From: Hoeflea sp.
GTDB lineage: Bacteria; Pseudomonadota; Alphaproteobacteria; Rhizobiales; Rhizobiaceae
Length of the DNA: 63,509 nucleotides
Direction: 5' to 3'
NCBI RefSeq assembly: GCF_014359905.1
Contig: NZ_JACIYP010000017.1
Location: 1 to 63,509 of the forward strand
The notes under the pieces were generated by a model. That model saw nothing but the letters and a program-made list of their open reading frames with translations, searched no databases and was not told the origin of the DNA. Below, piece after piece: positions 19,740 to 29,375 of the stretch (position 1 is the first letter of the stretch; every line of letters begins with the position of its first letter). The position numbers were made by a program, and so were the translations under genes.

Positions 19740-21844
19740 CGGGGTCCTGCCTTGTTGGAGGCTTGTCGCCGGGGCGGCGTCTGTTCAAGGCGAGCCCCGT
19801 CAAGTGGTCGCTGCTCACGCGCCGTGGCGTCGAGCCGGGCGAGGTTGAGCCGGTCGATCCTCGCCTGCACCCTCTCCTCATCGAGCAGCGCCTCGGTCGG
19901 ACCGGGCATGCGGCGGCGCCAGTTGGGATGTTCGTCGATGGTGCCCGGCAGGTTCGGCTGCTCGACCAGGCCCAGCACATCCTCCATCGGGATGATCGCG
20001 AGTGCGCAGGCGGTCGCGCCGACATGGGCAAGCGCGGCATCGGCGAAGGCATCGGTCTCCTCGGGACCCGGCACGGGTCCGGAAACGGTGCCGGCGGCCT
20101 GGAAATCCCGCCAGATCAGCGCGTGATCGCGGGACCGGGCGGCGCGATCGGCCGCCTCGTCCGGGGCGCGGGAGCTGCGTCCCAGCCGCCAGGTCCAGTC
20201 GATGTCGCGGCCGCGCCACCAGCCCGCCGCCGTTGGCAGGTCATGGGTTCCGGTCATCGCCGCTGATTGTGGGTCCCATTCGCCGGGCGGCGTGAAGGCG
20301 CCGTCCTCGTCGCGCTCGAACCAGAGCACGCGCATACCCAGCACTTCGCGCGCTGCCATCCGCTCGCACAGGCCCTCGGGCACGGTGCCGAGGTCCTCGC
20401 CGATGACGATGGCGCGGGCGCGGTGCGGTTCGATGACCAGGATGCGCAGCATGTCCTCGAGCGGGAAGGTCAGATAGGCGCCCTCGTCCGCGCTCTCGCC
20501 CCGGGGCACGACCCAGAGCCGGCTGAGGCCCAGCGCATGGTCGATGCGGATGCCGCCGGCATGGTCGAGGCCGGCGCGCAGCGTGGCGATGAAGGGATCG
20601 AAACCGGTGCGCCTCAGCGCCGCCGGGGAGAAGCCGGTGATGCCCCAGTTCTGGCCATCGGGGCCGAGAATATCGGGCGGCGCGCCCACCGACACGCCGG
20701 TGAGCAGCTCGTCGGGGCGGCTCCAGGCATGGCTGCCGCCGGGGTCCATGCCGACTGCAAGATCCGAGATCAGACCTATGGCCATGCCGGCGTTCGTGGC
20801 GGCCTTCTGGGCGGCGTCGAGGCTCATCTTGGCAAGCCACTGGCCAAAGACGAAGAAATCCACCTCCGCGGCATGGCTTGCGGCAAAGTCGGAGACCGCC
20901 GATCCCGAGGCGTCGTGGAAATCAGCCGGCCAGTCCTGCCAGCCGGACGCGCCCTGGGCAAGGAAATGGGCGTGCAGCGCGTCGAACACAGCATGCTGTT
21001 CCAGCGCCGCGCCGGCCTCGGCGCGGTAGGCGGCCACAGCATCGCGCACATCGTCGCCACGGTTGGCGAAGGCCGCGCGCAGAACCGCCAGCCGCTCCGG
21101 AACCGCCGAGGTCCAGTCGATCAGCTCGCCCACGGCGGAAGACGCCGCGACCGGCTGGCCGATCAGCGCCGGATCGCCAAACAGGATGTTGAGGAAGGAG
21201 CGGCTCGAGGGCGCATAGGGGCTGAAGCGGCCGGGATCGGAGGGAAACAGCGCGTGGGTGGGGCTGATGGCGAGCGCATCGGCGCCGCGGGCGGCGAAGC
21301 TTGCGGCGCTGTCGGAAAGCGTGCCGAAATCGCCGAAGCCGAGGCCTCGACCGTCGCGCAGCGACGGCACCTGCACTGCGGGTCCCCACAGCTTGCGCCC
21401 GGGGGCGGCGTCGGCCACGGAAAAACAGCGCTTCGGCGCCACCGCAATCCTGATCTCGCGGCCGCCCTGCTGCAGCTGATGATAACCGGGAACGTCGATC
21501 GGCAGGATCCACAGGCCGCGCCGGTCCCCACGCCCATCCGCGTGCAGCAGCACCGGCACCGTCTCGCCGCTCTCGAAGGTCAGCATGGCTTCGCCGGCCA
21601 CGCCGAAGCCGGGCGGCAGAATGACCCGGTCACCAAGATCGGCCGAGACAAAGCGGGTGTCGCTTTCGGCGTCGCTGAGCTGCTCCCGGCTGCGGGCGAT
21701 CTCCGCGCCGGAACCGGCCGGCAGGCCAAGCGCCGCCAGCACCTTGCGCAGTGCCGCGTCGCTCACGCGCTGGGCCACACCGGTGGCGTCCTCCCAGTCG
21801 ATCTGCAGGCCAGCGGCGCGAGCCAGTCTGTGCAGCGCTGTCAT
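19736..21844 (-). CDS. malQ: 4-alpha-glucanotransferase (amylomaltase)
   Basis: The 702-residue GH77 enzyme disproportionates maltodextrins. Diagnostic motifs are GLGFGDFGTLSD, SPTHALFPSDPGRFSPYAPSSR (split here for length: SPTHALFPSD and RFSPYAPSSR), GGIRIDHALGLSRLWVVP with the nucleophile Asp, GEDLGTVP with the acid/base Glu, and GTHDLPT with the third Asp. The start at 21844 overlaps the treZ stop (ATGA). Its presence between treZ and treY suggests it re-lengthens short glucans to feed TreY. The N-terminal 140 residues form the extended domain common in proteobacterial MalQ. Confidence 0.93.
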   Translation of the reverse strand: MTALHRLARAAGLQIDWEDATGVAQRVSDAALRKVLAALGLPAGSGAEIARSREQLSDAESDTRFVSADLGDRVILPPGFGVAGEAMLTFESGETVPVLLHADGRGDRRGLWILPIDVPGYHQLQQGGREIRIAVAPKRCFSVADAAPGRKLWGPAVQVPSLRDGRGLGFGDFGTLSDSAASFAARGADALAISPTHALFPSDPGRFSPYAPSSRSFLNILFGDPALIGQPVAASSAVGELIDWTSAVPERLAVLRAAFANRGDDVRDAVAAYRAEAGAALEQHAVFDALHAHFLAQGASGWQDWPADFHDASGSAVSDFAASHAAEVDFFVFGQWLAKMSLDAAQKAATNAGMAIGLISDLAVGMDPGGSHAWSRPDELLTGVSVGAPPDILGPDGQNWGITGFSPAALRRTGFDPFIATLRAGLDHAGGIRIDHALGLSRLWVVPRGESADEGAYLTFPLEDMLRILVIEPHRARAIVIGEDLGTVPEGLCERMAAREVLGMRVLWFERDEDGAFTPPGEWDPQSAAMTGTHDLPTAAGWWRGRDIDWTWRLGRSSRAPDEAADRAARSRDHALIWRDFQAAGTVSGPVPGPEETDAFADAALAHVGATACALAIIPMEDVLGLVEQPNLPGTIDEHPNWRRRMPGPTEALLDEERVQARIDRLNLARLDATAREQRPLDGARLEQTPPRRQASNKAGPR

Positions 21845-23580
21845 CGGCTGCTCCAGGCGATGAAGCTCGAGGGCATGCCTGCTTCGCCGAGGGCGAAGAG
21901 GATGTCGCCGTCGGATTCCGGAAAGGCGACCGGGGCGTCGCCAAGATTGAGGGCAAGGGACAGCGTCGAGCCGTCGCCCATGCGCCAATTGGCCGTGACC
22001 GCCTTATCGCCCAGCACCTTGGCGCCCGTCCCGCGCGCGCCCTTGAGGCGCGGCACGATGTGGCGGTGGCGCAGCGCGATCAGCTCGCGATAGAAACTTA
22101 GCCAGTGGGCGGCCTCGGGTCCGGACTGCGGCGCCGAGGCCGCGAAGGTGGCGGGATCGTTGGGATCGGGGATCCGCTCGCGCACCGCGGGATCGGAGAA
22201 GGCGGAAAAGCGCGAGAACTCCTGGCGCCTGCCGTTGCGCACTGTGTCGGCGAGGTCGTCCTCGAAATCGGTGAAGAACAGAAAGGGGGATCGACTTCCC
22301 GTCTCCTCGCCCATGAACAGCATCGGGATCTGCGGGCACAGCAGCATGAGCGCCACCGCGGCGCAGAGCCGAGCCGGATCAGTGAGTTCGATCAGCCGTT
22401 CTCCCATTGCCCGGTTGCCGATCTGGTCGTGGTTCTGCAGGAAGGCCACGAATGAAGTGGTCGCGAGATGGCCGCACGGCTTGCCGCGCGGGCCGTGTCC
22501 GCACTCCTCGCCCTGGTAGACGAAGCCCTGCTCGAGACACCGCGCCAGCCGGCCGGTAGGATCATCGGCGAAGGCCGCGTAATAGCCCTCGGTCTCGCCG
22601 GTCAGCAGCACATGCAGCACATTGTGAAAATCATCGTTCCACTGCGCATCATAGCCTCCGGGCATGAGCCGGTCGGCGTCGTTGTGCTCGTTTTCGAGTA
22701 CGAGATGGATCTGCCTTCCGGGCAGCGCCGCACGGATTTCGGCCGCCATCCCGTCGAGGAAGCCGGCGTCGCCGATGGCGTGGACCGCGTCGAACCGGAG
22801 CCCGTCGAACCGGTATTGCCCCAGCCACATCAGCGCGTTGTCGATGAAGTAACGGCGAACCGGATCGCGCGTCACCGCCACCGCGCCGCCCCAGGGCGTG
22901 TCCGCTGTGTCGTCGAAGAAGCCGGAGGCATAGGCGGCGAGATAATTGCCGTCGGGGCCGAAGTGGTTGTAGACCACGTCGAGCATGACCATCATGCCCA
23001 GCCCATGGGCGCGGTCGACGAGCGCCTTGAGCTCGTCTGGCGTACCGTAGCTTTCCGCGACCGCGTAGGGCAGCACGCCGTCATAGCCCCAGTTGCGGGT
23101 GCCGCTGAAGGCGCCGACCGGCATCAGCTCGATGGCGGTGATGCCGAGGTCGCGCCAGTGCTCAAGCTGTCCGGCGACACCGGCGAAGCTGCCGAGCACG
23201 CCCACATGCAGCTCCAGGATTACCGCCTCCTCCCAGGGCCGGCCGCGCCAGCCGGGCGAGGTCCAGAGATAGGCCTCGGGGTCGGTGACCACGCTCCAGC
23301 CATGGACACCCCCAGACTGCTGGCGCGAGGCGGGGTCGGGCACAGCAAGGTCGTCACGAATGCGGAAACGGTAGCGGGCTCCAGGAGGTGCATCGGCTGC
23401 ACCCTCAAACCATCCGCCCTCGTCCCGGTCCATCGGCAGCACGCTGCCGTCGGCCAGTTCCAGCCGAACTGCATCCTGGTCCGGCGCCCAGAGCCGGAAC
23501 CTGGTCTTGCCGTCACTGTCGATCTGCGGACCCCACTTCATTTGCTCGTCACCGTTCAACCGTGTTTGCTCATTCGCCAT
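21841..23580 (-). CDS. treZ: Malto-oligosyltrehalose trehalohydrolase
   Basis: The 579-residue GH13_10 enzyme releases trehalose from malto-oligosyltrehalose. The N-terminal beta-sandwich begins MKWGPQIDSDGKTRFRLWAP. Catalytic motifs are GLRFDAVHAIGD (nucleophile Asp), LVLENEHND (acid/base Glu) and LQNHDQIGNRA (third Asp). ATG 23580 is used, overlapping the glgX stop by 11 bp; ATG 23541, nearer the conserved N-terminus, is an alternative. It is translationally coupled to malQ downstream. Confidence 0.93.
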   Translation of the reverse strand: MANEQTRLNGDEQMKWGPQIDSDGKTRFRLWAPDQDAVRLELADGSVLPMDRDEGGWFEGAADAPPGARYRFRIRDDLAVPDPASRQQSGGVHGWSVVTDPEAYLWTSPGWRGRPWEEAVILELHVGVLGSFAGVAGQLEHWRDLGITAIELMPVGAFSGTRNWGYDGVLPYAVAESYGTPDELKALVDRAHGLGMMVMLDVVYNHFGPDGNYLAAYASGFFDDTADTPWGGAVAVTRDPVRRYFIDNALMWLGQYRFDGLRFDAVHAIGDAGFLDGMAAEIRAALPGRQIHLVLENEHNDADRLMPGGYDAQWNDDFHNVLHVLLTGETEGYYAAFADDPTGRLARCLEQGFVYQGEECGHGPRGKPCGHLATTSFVAFLQNHDQIGNRAMGERLIELTDPARLCAAVALMLLCPQIPMLFMGEETGSRSPFLFFTDFEDDLADTVRNGRRQEFSRFSAFSDPAVRERIPDPNDPATFAASAPQSGPEAAHWLSFYRELIALRHRHIVPRLKGARGTGAKVLGDKAVTANWRMGDGSTLSLALNLGDAPVAFPESDGDILFALGEAGMPSSFIAWSSR

Positions 23581-25726
23581 GGTCTGTTGCTGCGTGACGG
23601 TCAGCTCCGGCCGTCGCGTCGGCACCCGTCCCCCCGTCGGTTCCGACCACAAGCAGGACCGCCCGGTCGCGTACCTGGATCTCGGCGCCGACTTCGGTCT
23701 CGGCGGCCTCCGGGTCCGCGCTGTCGATCACGAGCGTGCGGCGCAGATCCGGCGGCGGCAGCTTGAAGGTCAGCGTGTCGCCAGAGCCGTTCATCAGCAG
23801 CGTCACGGTTTCGAGCGATCCTTCGGATTTGCGGCGGCAGCGGCGCATGACCAACGCCCGTCCTTCGCCGTTGTTCCAGTCCTCTTCCGACAAGTGCTCG
23901 CCGCGCTCGTCGAACCAGTCGATGTCGAGAATGCCGGGCGCGACCTCGACCTCGCCATGCAGGAAGCGGTCGGCGCGGATCAGCGGATAGTTCCGGCGCG
24001 CCCTGGTCAGCCGACCCACGAATTCGGTGAGCTTCCGGCCGTGTTCGCTTTCCAGAAGCCCCCAGTCGAACCAGCTGATCTCGTTGTCCTGGCAATAGGC
24101 ATTGTTGTTGCCCTGCTGGGTCCGGCCGAACTCGTCGCCGCCGAGCAGCATCGGCGTGCCGAGTGAGGTCATCAGGGTCGTCAGCATCGACCGCGTCACC
24201 CGGTCACGGACATCCTCGATAGCCGGATCGTCCGACGGCCCTTCCGCGCCCCAGTTGCAGGAGTGGTTCTCCGAATGACCGTCGCGGTTGTCCTCGCCAT
24301 TGGCCTCGTTGTGCTTGCCCTCGAAACTCACCAGATCGCGCAGGGTCTGGCCGTCATGGGCGGCGATGAAATTGACGCTCGCCCAGGGCCGCCGCGCACG
24401 GCGGTCGAACAGGTCGGCCGAGCCCGCAATGCGGTTGGCGAATTCGGGCCTGAGACCGCTCTCGCCGCGCCAGAACTTGCGCGTGGCGTCGCGAAACTTG
24501 TCGTTCCATTCGGCAAAGCCCGGCGGGTGGTGGCCCAGCTGATAGCCGCCGGGGCCGATATCCCAGGGCTCGGAGATTAGCTTGAGCTGGTTGAGCACCG
24601 GATCCTGGCGCAGCACGTCGAAGAATCCGGAACGTGGGTCGAAGCCATTGTTGCCGTCGCGGCCCAGCGTGACGCCGAGATCGAAGCGGAAACCGTCGAC
24701 CCGGTAGCTCTCGGCCCAGTGCCTGAGCGAGTCGATGACCATCTGAAGCACGCGCGGATGGCTGAGATCCAGCGTGTTGCCGGTGCCGGTGTCGTTTATG
24801 CAATAGCGCGCATCGCCCTCGACCAGCCGGTAATAGCTCGCATTGTCCAAGCCGCGCAGATTGAAGGTCGGGCCGAGTTCGCTGCCTTCGGCGGTGTGGT
24901 TGTAGACCACGTCGAGGATCACCTCGATGCCGGCGGCGTGCAGCCTGCGAATGGCAATGCGCAACTCGTCGGAATTGTCGCTCGCCATGTAGCGGCCTTC
25001 GGGCGCAAAGAAGGACAGGGTGTTGTAACCCCAGTAATTGGTGAGCCCCGCCTCCTGCAACCGGCGGTCCTGGACGATGCTGTGGATCGGCAGCAGTTCG
25101 AGCGCGGTGGCACCGACGCGCTTGAGATGGTCGATGACCTTCGGGTGGGAAAGCGCCGCAAAGGTGCCGCGTCGCTGCTTCGGGACGTCTTCCAGCAGCT
25201 TGGTCAGGCCCTTGGCATGGGCCTCGTAGATCACGGTCTCCGACCACGGCGTCTTCGGGCGGACATCGTGGGACCAGTCGAAGGCGTTGGAGGTGACCAC
25301 GGCTTTGGGCATGGCCGGCGCGCTGTCGCGCCTGTCAAAGCTGAGGTCCTGCCGCTTCGAGCGGACCGAATAGGAGTGCAGCGCATCGGTCCAGCGCACC
25401 TCGCCCGCGAGCCGCTTGGCGTAGGGGTCGAGCAGCAGCTTGTTGGGGTTGAAGCGGTGGCCGTTCTCGGGCTCGTAGCGGCCATGGGCGCGGAAGCCGT
25501 AGAGCAGGCCGGGACCGGCGTCGGGCAGATAGCCGTGCCACACTTCGTCGGTGCATTCGGGAAGCGCCAGGCACATGATCTGCCGGCGGCCCGATTGTTC
25601 GAAAAGGCACAGGTCGATCCGGTCGGCATTGGCCGAAAAGACCGCGAAATTGACGCCCAGCCCGTCGAAGGTGGCGCCGAGTGGATAGGGAAAGCCGGAT
25701 TCGAGCCGATCAATATTCAGATTCAA
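23570..25726 (-). CDS. glgX: Glycogen debranching enzyme
   Basis: The 718-residue GH13_11 enzyme hydrolyses alpha-1,6 branches of glycogen limit dextrin. An N-terminal CBM48 region (residues 10-100) precedes the catalytic domain with [22 protein letters not shown] (nucleophile), [16 protein letters not shown] (acid/base Glu) and [16 protein letters not shown] (third Asp). The ATG overlaps the glgB stop (ATGA). It supplies linear glucans to TreY/TreZ, linking glycogen breakdown to trehalose. Confidence 0.95.
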   Translation of the reverse strand: MNLNIDRLESGFPYPLGATFDGLGVNFAVFSANADRIDLCLFEQSGRRQIMCLALPECTDEVWHGYLPDAGPGLLYGFRAHGRYEPENGHRFNPNKLLLDPYAKRLAGEVRWTDALHSYSVRSKRQDLSFDRRDSAPAMPKAVVTSNAFDWSHDVRPKTPWSETVIYEAHAKGLTKLLEDVPKQRRGTFAALSHPKVIDHLKRVGATALELLPIHSIVQDRRLQEAGLTNYWGYNTLSFFAPEGRYMASDNSDELRIAIRRLHAAGIEVILDVVYNHTAEGSELGPTFNLRGLDNASYYRLVEGDARYCINDTGTGNTLDLSHPRVLQMVIDSLRHWAESYRVDGFRFDLGVTLGRDGNNGFDPRSGFFDVLRQDPVLNQLKLISEPWDIGPGGYQLGHHPPGFAEWNDKFRDATRKFWRGESGLRPEFANRIAGSADLFDRRARRPWASVNFIAAHDGQTLRDLVSFEGKHNEANGEDNRDGHSENHSCNWGAEGPSDDPAIEDVRDRVTRSMLTTLMTSLGTPMLLGGDEFGRTQQGNNNAYCQDNEISWFDWGLLESEHGRKLTEFVGRLTRARRNYPLIRADRFLHGEVEVAPGILDIDWFDERGEHLSEEDWNNGEGRALVMRRCRRKSEGSLETVTLLMNGSGDTLTFKLPPPDLRRTLVIDSADPEAAETEVGAEIQVRDRAVLLVVGTDGGTGADATAGADRHAATDHGE

Positions 25727-26540
25727 GTGCGTGATCCTTGATGGCGCAGGAGGATGGCGCCGAGGGGTGGAGGGGTGATCTCGGCCGAGCAGGGCTGACC
25801 GTGCATGGGGTGGTCGCTGGCATAGGCGCCGCCGCCGTTGCCGGTGTTGGAGCCACCGTAGCGTTCGGCGTCGGAATTGAGCACTTCGGTCCAGTTGCCC
25901 GCCGCCGGCAGGCCAATGCGGTAGGCGTCGAGCGGCTGCGGCGTCATGTTGAGCGCCACCGCCACAGACCCGCCGTCGCCATGGCGGACGAAGGCGAAGA
26001 CGTTGTTCTCGGAATCATCCGCCACCAGCCACTGGAAGCCGGAGGGATTGCTGTCGCGCTGGTGCAGCGCAGGCTCGGAGACGTAGAGCCGGTTGAGATC
26101 GCGCACCAGCCTCTGGATGGCGGCGTGCTCGGGATGATCGATCAGGCCCCAGGGCAGCGGCTGGTCGTGGTTCCACTCGGCCTCCATGCCGAGCTCGCAG
26201 CCCATGAACAAGAGCTTGCGGCCCGGGTGCGTCCACATCAGGGACAGGTAAAGCCGCAGATTGGCGAACTTGCGCCAGCGGTCACCCGGCATCCTGGTGA
26301 GCAGGGACCCCTTGCCGTGCACCACCTCGTCATGGCTGATCGGCAGGACGTATTTTTCCGAATAGGCGTAGATCATCGGGATAGTGAGCTCGCCCTGATG
26401 CCAGCGGCGGTACAGCGGATCGCGCTCGATGTAGTGGAGCGTATCGTGCATCCATCCCATGTTCCATTTGTCGTCAAAGCCCAGTCCGCCTTGCTCCGAG
26501 ACCCAACCTTGGACCGCCGGACTTTGGAGTTTTCCGGCTG
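25723..26540 (-). pseudogene. glgB: C-terminal fragment of 1,4-alpha-glucan branching enzyme
   Basis: The last ~270 residues of GlgB are intact: [18 protein letters not shown], the third catalytic region [24 protein letters not shown] and the C-terminal all-beta domain ending in LLRHQGSRT. Family members are about 730 residues, so the CBM48 domain and the catalytic Asp and Glu regions are missing. Homology stops at about 26510-26540, where an IS3 transposase remnant begins. The fragment heads the glgX-treZ-malQ-treY operon, so the native promoter was probably lost with the 5' end. Confidence 0.9.
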
Positions 26541-26830
26541 TCATCGCGGTGACGGGCTGGGAATGTCACCGGGATCAAGCAACGCGATCGGGACGTTATA
26601 TCCGATCGCCGAGTGAGGGCGATCCTCGTTGTAGTGTCGGCGCCAATTCTCCATCTTTTCGCGGGCATCCGCAAGGGTTAGGAACAAGTGGGCATTCAAA
26701 CATTCCGCCCGGAACTTGCTGTTGAACGCTTCGATGAAGCCATTGTCAGTTGGCTTTCCCGGTTGTGAGAAGTCGAGTGTGACATCGTTGGCGTATGCCC
26801 ACAACGCAACTTTCTGCTGTGGCCGATGGA
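26541..26830 (-). mobile_element. IS3-family transposase (OrfB) C-terminal remnant
   Basis: The 3' end of an IS3 OrfB reads [31 protein letters not shown], then [19 protein letters not shown], containing the last catalytic Glu of the DDE integrase core (GFIEAFN). The N-terminal part with the two catalytic Asp residues and OrfA is missing, so it is immobile. It sits exactly at the glgB truncation and 170 bp before the sHdr cluster, marking a recombination border. Confidence 0.8.
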
Positions 26831-27002
26831 TGACCGATTTGGGGAGACTGAGACTGGCTCACAATTGCCTGATGGCCCTGCGAGATGGAACATTCTCCGC
26901 TTCAACCCGAGGAAAGGCTGGCGTATGCCGTTTTCGGTATGTATTTTGCTCCCTGCGGCAGATCGGTCGCGGAAGAAGGCAGTCTACATCGGGAGGGGTA
27001 AC

Positions 27003-28079
27003 ATGAAGCTCAGGGTCCTTGATTTCCATCGTGTTTCGGCACTTCGCAGCCAGGCGGTTTACCACGGCATTGCGGAGACGATTACAGAGACAAGCGATCC
27101 GGTTTTGTGCCTGGTATCGCCCGAAACGCCCTATGTCTGTGTGGGTATGCACCAGGAAATCGGGAAGGAAGTGGACGAGGCCTTCTGCGCCGAAAAGGGT
27201 ATTCCGATCTATCGGCGGCATGTCGGGGGTGGCGCGGTCTATCTCGACGAGAACCAGCTTTTCACCCACTTCATCTATCCGCGCCGCAAGGTTCCCGAAT
27301 TCGCGATCAACCTCTATCCGATGTTCATCGAGCCGGTGGTGCGCACCTATCAGGCGCTCGGGGTGAATGCCAGTTACCGGCCGATCAATGACATTCAAGT
27401 CGACGGCCGCAAGATCGGCGGCACAGGTGCGGCCAGCATCGGCGAGGCCACCTTGATGGTGGGCAGCTTCATGTATGACTTCGACACAGCCACCATGGCC
27501 CGGTGCCTGAAAGTTCCAAGCGAGAAATTCCGCGACAAGCTGCGCCAGACGCTGGACGACTATATGACAACCATGGCCAAGGAGTTGCCGACACCGCCTG
27601 AACGGGCGAAGCTGAAGGCGCTGTTTCTGGCCAACTGCGCCGATGTGCTGGGCGTGGAGCCGGTCGAGGACCAGCCGACAGCGGAGGAATGGGCGGCGAT
27701 CGAACGCGCCGAAGTTGCCCTGACGGATCCCGCCTGGACCAACCTGCAGGGCCGCAAGCTGGTCGAGCTCGGAGTGAAGATTTCAGAGGGAACGCACCTG
27801 ACCGAAAGCATGCACAAGGCGCCAGGCGGACTGATTCGTGTGCATCTGCTCGGTCGCGACGGCAAGATCGGCAACCTGATGATTTCCGGTGATTTCACGT
27901 GTCTGCCCCCGGACGGCGTCGATCGTCTCACTACGGAGCTGACCGGAGTCGAGTTATCCAAGGATGCCATTGCGGAGGCGGCGGAGGCGGCGATGAAGGC
28001 GCTTCATGTGGAGATGCCGGGCGTCTCCGGCGCCGATCTCGCCACGGCCGTCATGGCTGCTGCCGAAACCTCCAACTGA
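27003..28079 (+). CDS. sHdr-associated lipoate-protein ligase, sLpl(AB)
   Basis: The 358-residue protein belongs to the LplA/LipB/BirA fold. Motifs are RRHVGGGAVYLD (71-82) and NDIQVDGRKIGGTG with the lipoyl-adenylate lysine K137. A C-terminal accessory domain (about 260-358, KISEGTHLTES, GGLIRVHLLGRDGKIG) is fused, giving the AB form. Family knowledge: sLpl(AB) enzymes attach lipoate specifically to LbpA of the sHdr sulfur-oxidation system. ATG 27003 follows GGGAGGGG. lbpA lies 8.5 kb downstream in the same cluster. No lipS1/lipS2 sulfur-insertion genes are in this window, so lipoyl formation must use genes elsewhere. Confidence 0.88.
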   Translation: MKLRVLDFHRVSALRSQAVYHGIAETITETSDPVLCLVSPETPYVCVGMHQEIGKEVDEAFCAEKGIPIYRRHVGGGAVYLDENQLFTHFIYPRRKVPEFAINLYPMFIEPVVRTYQALGVNASYRPINDIQVDGRKIGGTGAASIGEATLMVGSFMYDFDTATMARCLKVPSEKFRDKLRQTLDDYMTTMAKELPTPPERAKLKALFLANCADVLGVEPVEDQPTAEEWAAIERAEVALTDPAWTNLQGRKLVELGVKISEGTHLTESMHKAPGGLIRVHLLGRDGKIGNLMISGDFTCLPPDGVDRLTTELTGVELSKDAIAEAAEAAMKALHVEMPGVSGADLATAVMAAAETSN

Positions 28080-28130
28080 GCAACGGAACGTGGCGGAATT
28101 CGATTCCGCATTCTCCGTGGTGAGGCAAGC

Positions 28131-28820
28131 GTGAAGCAACTCTGTGTCATCCAGCATACCGAGACGGAATACCTCGGACTGATCGAGGACCATCTGGAAG
28201 GTCGCAATATCCGCTTCACCTACCATCGCCCCTTTGCCGCCGGCGGTACACTTCCGGGGACGGTCGAGGGCTATGATGGACTGGTGCTGCTGGGCGGCGG
28301 GCCTTACGGCATAGTCAGCGGTCACTTGCTGCCTTGTCTGGGTGCGGAACTGAGGCTGGCAGCGAGTTTTCTCGAAGCCGGCCTGCCGGTCATCGGCTTC
28401 GGCCTAGGCGCCATCGTGCTGTCGGTGGCCGCTGGCGGCGGCGCGGAGGAAGCGCCGCTGCGGTTCAAGGTGGAGCAGGCGCTGGCCACCCGCCCGGATC
28501 ATCTGGGCGGCCTGTTGCCGCGATCCTTTCCGCTGGCTTCCTACCTGCGCGATCGCCCGGTCCTGCCGCCGGATGCCGAAATCCTGTCCATAGATGCCGA
28601 CGGCAGGCCGCTCATTTTTACCGTCAGCACCCATTCTATCGGTGTTCTGGGACATCCGGGCATGAAGCGGGGAATGGCCGAAGATCTGGTGATGGAATTC
28701 ACCGAGACCCCTGAAAACACTGTCGAGGCGCTGGAATCGCTGGGGGCGGCGCAGTCAGAAATCGCACATTGCCTCACCGGGCTGATGGTCGGTCTGGTGG
28801 ATCACACCGGATTGATGTGA
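28131..28820 (+). CDS. Class I glutamine amidotransferase-like protein lacking the nucleophile Cys
   Basis: The 229-residue protein has the flavodoxin-like GATase fold: YDGLVLLGGGPYG matches the oxyanion strand of GMP-synthase-type domains. The nucleophile elbow, normally G-x-C-x-G, reads PVIGFGLGAIVLS, with G91 where the Cys should be; a His remains later (STHSIGVLGHPG). Glutaminase activity is therefore not expected, and a binding or altered role is likely. Genes for such proteins accompany lipoate-assembly and sHdr genes in other organisms. It begins 51 bp after sLpl, probably in the same operon. Confidence 0.72.
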   Translation: MKQLCVIQHTETEYLGLIEDHLEGRNIRFTYHRPFAAGGTLPGTVEGYDGLVLLGGGPYGIVSGHLLPCLGAELRLAASFLEAGLPVIGFGLGAIVLSVAAGGGAEEAPLRFKVEQALATRPDHLGGLLPRSFPLASYLRDRPVLPPDAEILSIDADGRPLIFTVSTHSIGVLGHPGMKRGMAEDLVMEFTETPENTVEALESLGAAQSEIAHCLTGLMVGLVDHTGLM

Positions 28821-28872
28821 CGTCTGTCGCGCCGGAACGTCAGTTCGGCTGATTGCGTTTTCCAGTTTGCAT

Positions 28873-28888
28873 ATTCCTTTTTTGGAAT
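28873..28888. promoter_or_regulatory. ATTCC-N6-GGAAT dyad upstream of dsrE, candidate ArsR operator
   Basis: A perfect 5-bp inverted repeat with a T6 spacer lies in the AT-rich 137-bp gap between the amidotransferase-like gene and dsrE, 70 bp before the dsrE start. The cluster has its own ArsR-family repressor gene at 38273-38629, whose relatives bind AT-rich dyads. This is the best visible candidate for an internal regulated promoter. Confidence 0.35.
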
Positions 28889-28957
28889 GTATCGTGCTCC
28901 GATGCTCAGGGTCGAATTGAGGAGTTCTACCCGGGGTGCCATTGAGTTGAGGAGCGA

Positions 28958-29341
28958 ATGGTGGCGAGCAAACTAATCATCGTTATGGTCAACACGGATC
29001 AGCGCAATGGCGAGGAACTGGGTGCGCCTTTCTTTCAAGCCACAGTGGCAGCAGCCATGGACTATGAGGTTGACGTGATCTGCACGGCAACTGCAGGGCA
29101 ACTGATGAAGAAAGGCGTGGCGGAGAAACTCGTCGTGAAGCCTGGGTCGCCCAAGACCGTCTATGACTTCATCAAGGATGCGCACGAAGCCGGTGCGAAA
29201 TTCTACTGCTGCTCCCCCAATCTTGACCTGTTCGACATGACAGAAGACGACCTTATCCCGGAATGTGAGGGAATCGTCGGCGGAGCCAAGGTGATTGAGG
29301 AAATCATGGAAAACGACGACGCCAAGGTACTCACATACTAG
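28958..29341 (+). CDS. DsrE-family sulfur carrier, DsrE3C-like
   Basis: The 127-residue cytoplasmic protein has the DsrE fold: IIVMVNTDQRNGEELGAPF at the N-terminus and a conserved Cys-Cys pair C84-C85 (FYCCSPNLDLFDM) at the active-site loop. A vicinal CC at this position is characteristic of the DsrE3C-type sulfurtransferases of sHdr systems, which accept sulfane sulfur from TusA. It starts the main run of sHdr genes, 34 bp before sHdrC1. The subtype is inferred from the CC motif and position. Confidence 0.82.
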   Translation: MVASKLIIVMVNTDQRNGEELGAPFFQATVAAAMDYEVDVICTATAGQLMKKGVAEKLVVKPGSPKTVYDFIKDAHEAGAKFYCCSPNLDLFDMTEDDLIPECEGIVGGAKVIEEIMENDDAKVLTY

Positions 29342-29365
29342 AGGTCGTTTTCCTGGTCAGCGCCT

Positions 29366-29371
29366 GGAGGG
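29366..29371 (+). promoter_or_regulatory. Ribosome binding site for the TTG-started shdrC1
   Basis: GGAGGG lies 4 nt before TTG 29376. The in-frame ATG further upstream (29295) would overlap dsrE and add non-homologous residues, so this site decides the start. Confidence 0.55.
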
Positions 29372-29375
29372 AAAT

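Noticed and set aside
18090..22093. Very long plus-strand frames opposite treY and malQ
   Set aside because: They mirror well-supported GH13 and GH77 genes; sequence is Arg/Gly/Ala-rich shadow without motifs.
22468..25741. Plus-strand frames opposite treZ and glgX
   Set aside because: Antisense shadows; catalytic motifs of TreZ and GlgX are on the minus strand.
27003..28079. Housekeeping LplA lipoate ligase
   Set aside because: The fused C-terminal domain and co-localisation with lbpA and shdr genes point to the sHdr-specific form.
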